A DNA stretch of 64,000 nt, taken from Xylophilus sp. GOD-11R. GTDB taxonomy: Bacteria > Pseudomonadota > Gammaproteobacteria > Burkholderiales > Burkholderiaceae_C. The notes under the pieces were generated by a model. It did not search any database, had not been told where the DNA came from, and saw only the letters and a program-made list of their open reading frames with translations. The stretch spans positions 434,001 through 498,000 of the forward strand of contig NZ_CP137854.1 in the NCBI RefSeq assembly GCF_033546935.1, in the 5' to 3' direction. Shown piece by piece: positions 63,500 through 64,000 of this stretch. The translations under genes were made by a program, and so were the position numbers. Within the stretch, counting starts at the first letter, position 1. Each line of letters opens with the position of its first letter.

Positions 63500-63538
63500 G
63501 CTATGCGGTGTGTCCCGGAACACGTAAGCTCGCATGCC

Positions 63539-64000
63539 ATGTGCTCAAAACTCAATGTCGGCCGCCTGGCCCTGGTCTTCGCTTTGCTTGGAGTTCTGAG
63601 CGGGTGTGCATCTCGCGGCGACGCTCCATCCCAGGATGAGCCAGTTCCAGTGGCAGCAAGCCCGTTCGAGCGCTCGTGGACCCGATCTTTGGGCGACGTC
63701 GCCGGTCACTTGCAAGCTCTTCCGGCCTGGGAACGCTACCGGCTGCCGGGCAAACAGGAAACCAAGTACGAATTCGTCCAGGCCGATGACCGGGTGGCGG
63801 TCGCGGCTTCTTCGGACGCGTCGGCAAGCATGCTGCGGGCGCAGGTGGCGATTGCACCAGAGGCGCTGGGACGATTCCAGTTCTCCTGGAAGGTCGCGTC
63901 CCTGATCGATGGCGCCGATGTCGGTGTGCGCGAGTCCGACGACGCGCCGGTTCGCATCGTCCTGGCGTTCGATGGCGATCGCGGCCGTTTCACCGTCAAG
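63539..64000 (+). CDS. DUF3047-family lipoprotein, N-terminal part (3' truncated by window)
   Basis: The frame is open from the ATG at 63539 to the window end (154 codons, no stop). MCSKLNVGRLALVFALLGVLSGC is a lipoprotein signal with lipobox LSGC. The mature part contains RYRLPGKQETKYEFVQADDRVAVAASSDASASML and FQFSWKVASLIDGADVGVRESDDAPVRIVLAFDGD, which match the beta-sandwich DUF3047 family of exported proteins with unknown function. It lies 40 bp beyond the porin terminator and is probably transcribed on its own. Confidence 0.85.
   Translation, partial: MCSKLNVGRLALVFALLGVLSGCASRGDAPSQDEPVPVAASPFERSWTRSLGDVAGHLQALPAWERYRLPGKQETKYEFVQADDRVAVAASSDASASMLRAQVAIAPEALGRFQFSWKVASLIDGADVGVRESDDAPVRIVLAFDGDRGRFTVK

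Overview
The window is a GC-rich chromosomal segment from a beta-proteobacterium. The best fit is the Comamonadaceae (Burkholderiales), something like Variovorax, Xylophilus or Acidovorax. This is inferred from five Bug-type periplasmic binding proteins without their membrane partners, a Comamonadaceae-style trimeric porin, a gspC/gspGHIJKLMNDE secretion locus, a GcvA-like LysR, and interspersed repeats of a type I associate with this family. No phage, transposase or CRISPR array is visible.

Layout. (1) 1-4547: the end of a sugar-acid catabolic operon, with an IlvD/Edd dehydratase C-terminus, three Bug proteins and an RraA-like aldolase. (2) 4548-5405: no gene, but a very long inverted repeat (about 256-bp arms) between convergent operons. 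(3) 5406-13733: an apparent aromatic or heteroaromatic catabolic regulon, with a LysR regulator, class III extradiol dioxygenase, alpha/beta hydrolase, FAD monooxygenase, aspartate-dehydrogenase-like protein and an ABC importer. Three of its promoters share one motif with invariant spacing. (4) 13835-17210: EAL phosphodiesterase, a small hydrophilic protein, an NTF2-like protein and a divergent SDR/LysR pair. (5) 17207-20893: a two-gene unit encoding a Slam-like outer-membrane protein and a FecR-domain protein that is probably its exported client. (6) 21128-22964: two YceI proteins with a cytochrome b561. (7) 23492-34292: a membrane-bound sugar/gluconate dehydrogenase (three subunits), a LacI regulator, an altronate/galactarate dehydratase homologue, a 2-hydroxyacid dehydrogenase, two Bug proteins and an Ldh-family oxidoreductase, which together look like a sugar-acid pathway.

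(8) 34311-37427: divergent PiuC-like hydroxylase and TonB siderophore receptor around a clear Fur box. (9) 37504-42967: small membrane and metabolic genes. (10) 43085-46909: an LCM-type methyltransferase plus DUF2325 pair behind a second Fur-like palindrome, followed by katG. (11) 47005-47081: tRNA-Arg(ACG). (12) 47297-57550: a type II secretion locus without gspF. Two 76-bp repeats have entered the gspG-gspH junction and leave gspH without a normal start codon. (13) 57557-60526: ilvA-cobS-cobC on the minus strand. (14) 60591-60713: a candidate small RNA displaying an anti-Shine-Dalgarno loop. (15) 60822-64000: OsmC-like protein, coq7, a highly expressed porin and a truncated DUF3047 lipoprotein.

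The strongest leads are the shared ATGCAT-N12-AATCGTTTGT promoter module, the candidate sRNA upstream of ilvA, the Slam/FecR pair, the long inverted repeat, and the repeat-disrupted gspH start.
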